Positions 5,690-6,346 of a stretch of 6,346 nucleotides of DNA are shown one piece after another. Position 1 is the first letter of the stretch, and each line of letters opens with the position of its first letter. A program made the position numbers and the translations under genes. Under the pieces are notes generated by a model. That model was given only the letters and a program-made list of their open reading frames with translations. It did not search any database and was not told the origin of the DNA. This DNA is from Planctomycetota bacterium (GTDB lineage Bacteria > Planctomycetota > SZUA-567). Location of the stretch: the NCBI GenBank assembly GCA_020860865.1, contig JAJBTL010000219.1, forward strand, positions 1 through 6,346. The letters are read 5' to 3'.

Positions 5690-6331
5690 ATGTTTCGTAA
5701 ACACGGTTTTGTCATGGTTGCGGCGGTTGTGTTCTGGAGTGTGCAGGCCTGGACGGTCGCGGCCGAACCGGCCCGGGACGATGGCTCCCGTCCTGCGGCC
5801 GGGATGGTGGAGGCGTTGTCCGCCGTCGTCGATTCCTTCCTGTCCCCGGACAGCGACGCGACGACAACAGGGCGCCTGACCCGGGGCGAACTGATCAATC
5901 AGTCCTTTGTCGCCCTCACGGGCGAGGCCATCAATCCGCTCCTCGGCATCACCGCCCTCGGCGTGTTCAATTACGTCCGCACGCCGCCGGACCAGCGCCA
6001 CCTGTTGCCGCCGTGGGACCAGCCGGTCGTCTGGGTGCCGCTCCTTTGCATACTTGCGTTGATGCTCTTCAATAGCACCATCGGGGAGGCGCTCCCGTTT
6101 CTCAAGATGCCGCTGAACGCCTTCGGCGACTTTGTCAACAAGGCCGGGGCCGTCGTCGTCCTGCCCCTCGTCGTACTGATGTTCGCGAACAACCTGGCCC
6201 AGCCGGTGGCGGAACAGTTCGCCGCCGCCTGGGGCACGGCGTTTCCGGTCGCCTCTGCCGGGGAAATTGGGGCGGCCGGGACGCTGGCGTCGGGCTGGCC
6301 TGGCTTGCGTCCGCCTTTGCCGGGACGGTAA
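5690..6331 (+). CDS. Signal-peptide membrane protein of unknown family, reading frame probably broken near its end
   Basis: 213 residues in the open frame. The start at 5690 is chosen because GAGGGAG (5677-5683) lies 6 bases upstream and the product then begins with a signal peptide (MFRKHGF, hydrophobic core, cleavage near WTVAA). In-frame ATGs at 5642 and 5660 would bury it. A polar segment (26-75) is followed by hydrophobic stretches at about 80-95, 113-128 and 152-169, so the protein probably spans the inner membrane several times. From residue 198 the sequence becomes Pro/Gly/Arg-rich and stops at 6331. The overlapping frame from 6281 to the window end instead reads DAGVGLAWLASAFAG and on through VNYLAV with no stop, a natural membrane segment. 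One missing G in the GGG at 6278-6280 would join the two. So the true gene probably extends beyond 6346, and the visible stop reflects a mutation or a sequencing error. I do not recognise the family; the spacing of hydrophobic stretches recalls small DUF4126-like membrane proteins, but this is weak. Divergent from the oxidase gene. Confidence 0.75.
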   Translation: MFRKHGFVMVAAVVFWSVQAWTVAAEPARDDGSRPAAGMVEALSAVVDSFLSPDSDATTTGRLTRGELINQSFVALTGEAINPLLGITALGVFNYVRTPPDQRHLLPPWDQPVVWVPLLCILALMLFNSTIGEALPFLKMPLNAFGDFVNKAGAVVVLPLVVLMFANNLAQPVAEQFAAAWGTAFPVASAGEIGAAGTLASGWPGLRPPLPGR

Positions 6332-6346
6332 ATTACCTGGCGGTGG

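Noticed and set aside
5444..6001. Minus-strand open frame of 185 residues
   Set aside because: It covers the oxidase promoter and the opposite strand of the signal-peptide gene, with Arg/His/Pro-rich low-meaning sequence.
1..6346. CRISPR array or insertion sequence with transposase
   Set aside because: No regularly spaced repeats with unique spacers, and no transposase or integrase motif in any frame.

Overview
The window is bacterial and mostly GC-rich. A sigma-54-type response regulator, Shine-Dalgarno sites and two Sec-type signal peptides point to a Gram-negative-type bacterium. I cannot place the phylum from this sequence. Five protein genes are present, three of them only or mainly regulatory, plus two non-coding stretches of about 530 and 336 bases.

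Bases 1-3569, minus strand, hold a tightly overlapping three-gene regulatory operon. In transcription order these are: (1) a 330-residue protein made of four tandem phage-CI-like helix-turn-helix (HTH) units; (2) an NtrC-family response regulator (receiver, AAA+, Fis-type HTH) whose Walker B aspartate is replaced by alanine; (3) a protein that starts with a sugar-transporter-type ABC ATPase domain and continues into a PAS domain before leaving the window, most likely towards a histidine kinase. The ABC domain keeps the nucleotide-gripping residues but has lost the signature motif and the Q-loop glutamine, so it looks like a nucleotide sensor rather than a transport motor. The overlaps imply coupled translation and a shared role. 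I know of no described system with this architecture.

Bases 3570-4099 have no convincing protein gene. They hold a good plus-strand promoter, a run of stable hairpins suggesting a structured non-coding RNA of about 260 nt, and a hairpin whose T-run makes it a terminator for minus-strand transcripts.

Bases 4100-5353, minus strand, encode an FMN-dependent alpha-hydroxy-acid oxidase very like L-lactate oxidase, but with a Sec-type signal peptide. Its promoter and leader lie in 5354-5447.

Bases 5690-6346, plus strand, encode a divergent exported or membrane protein of unrecognised family. Its reading frame appears broken near 6278-6280: the annotated frame stops at 6331, while the membrane-like sequence carries on in another frame to the window end.

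Working model (inference): the ABC-PAS protein senses a ligand or energy state and signals to the response regulator, while the four-HTH protein binds DNA nearby and may set expression of the operon and of the divergent RNA. No target gene is proven by the sequence.
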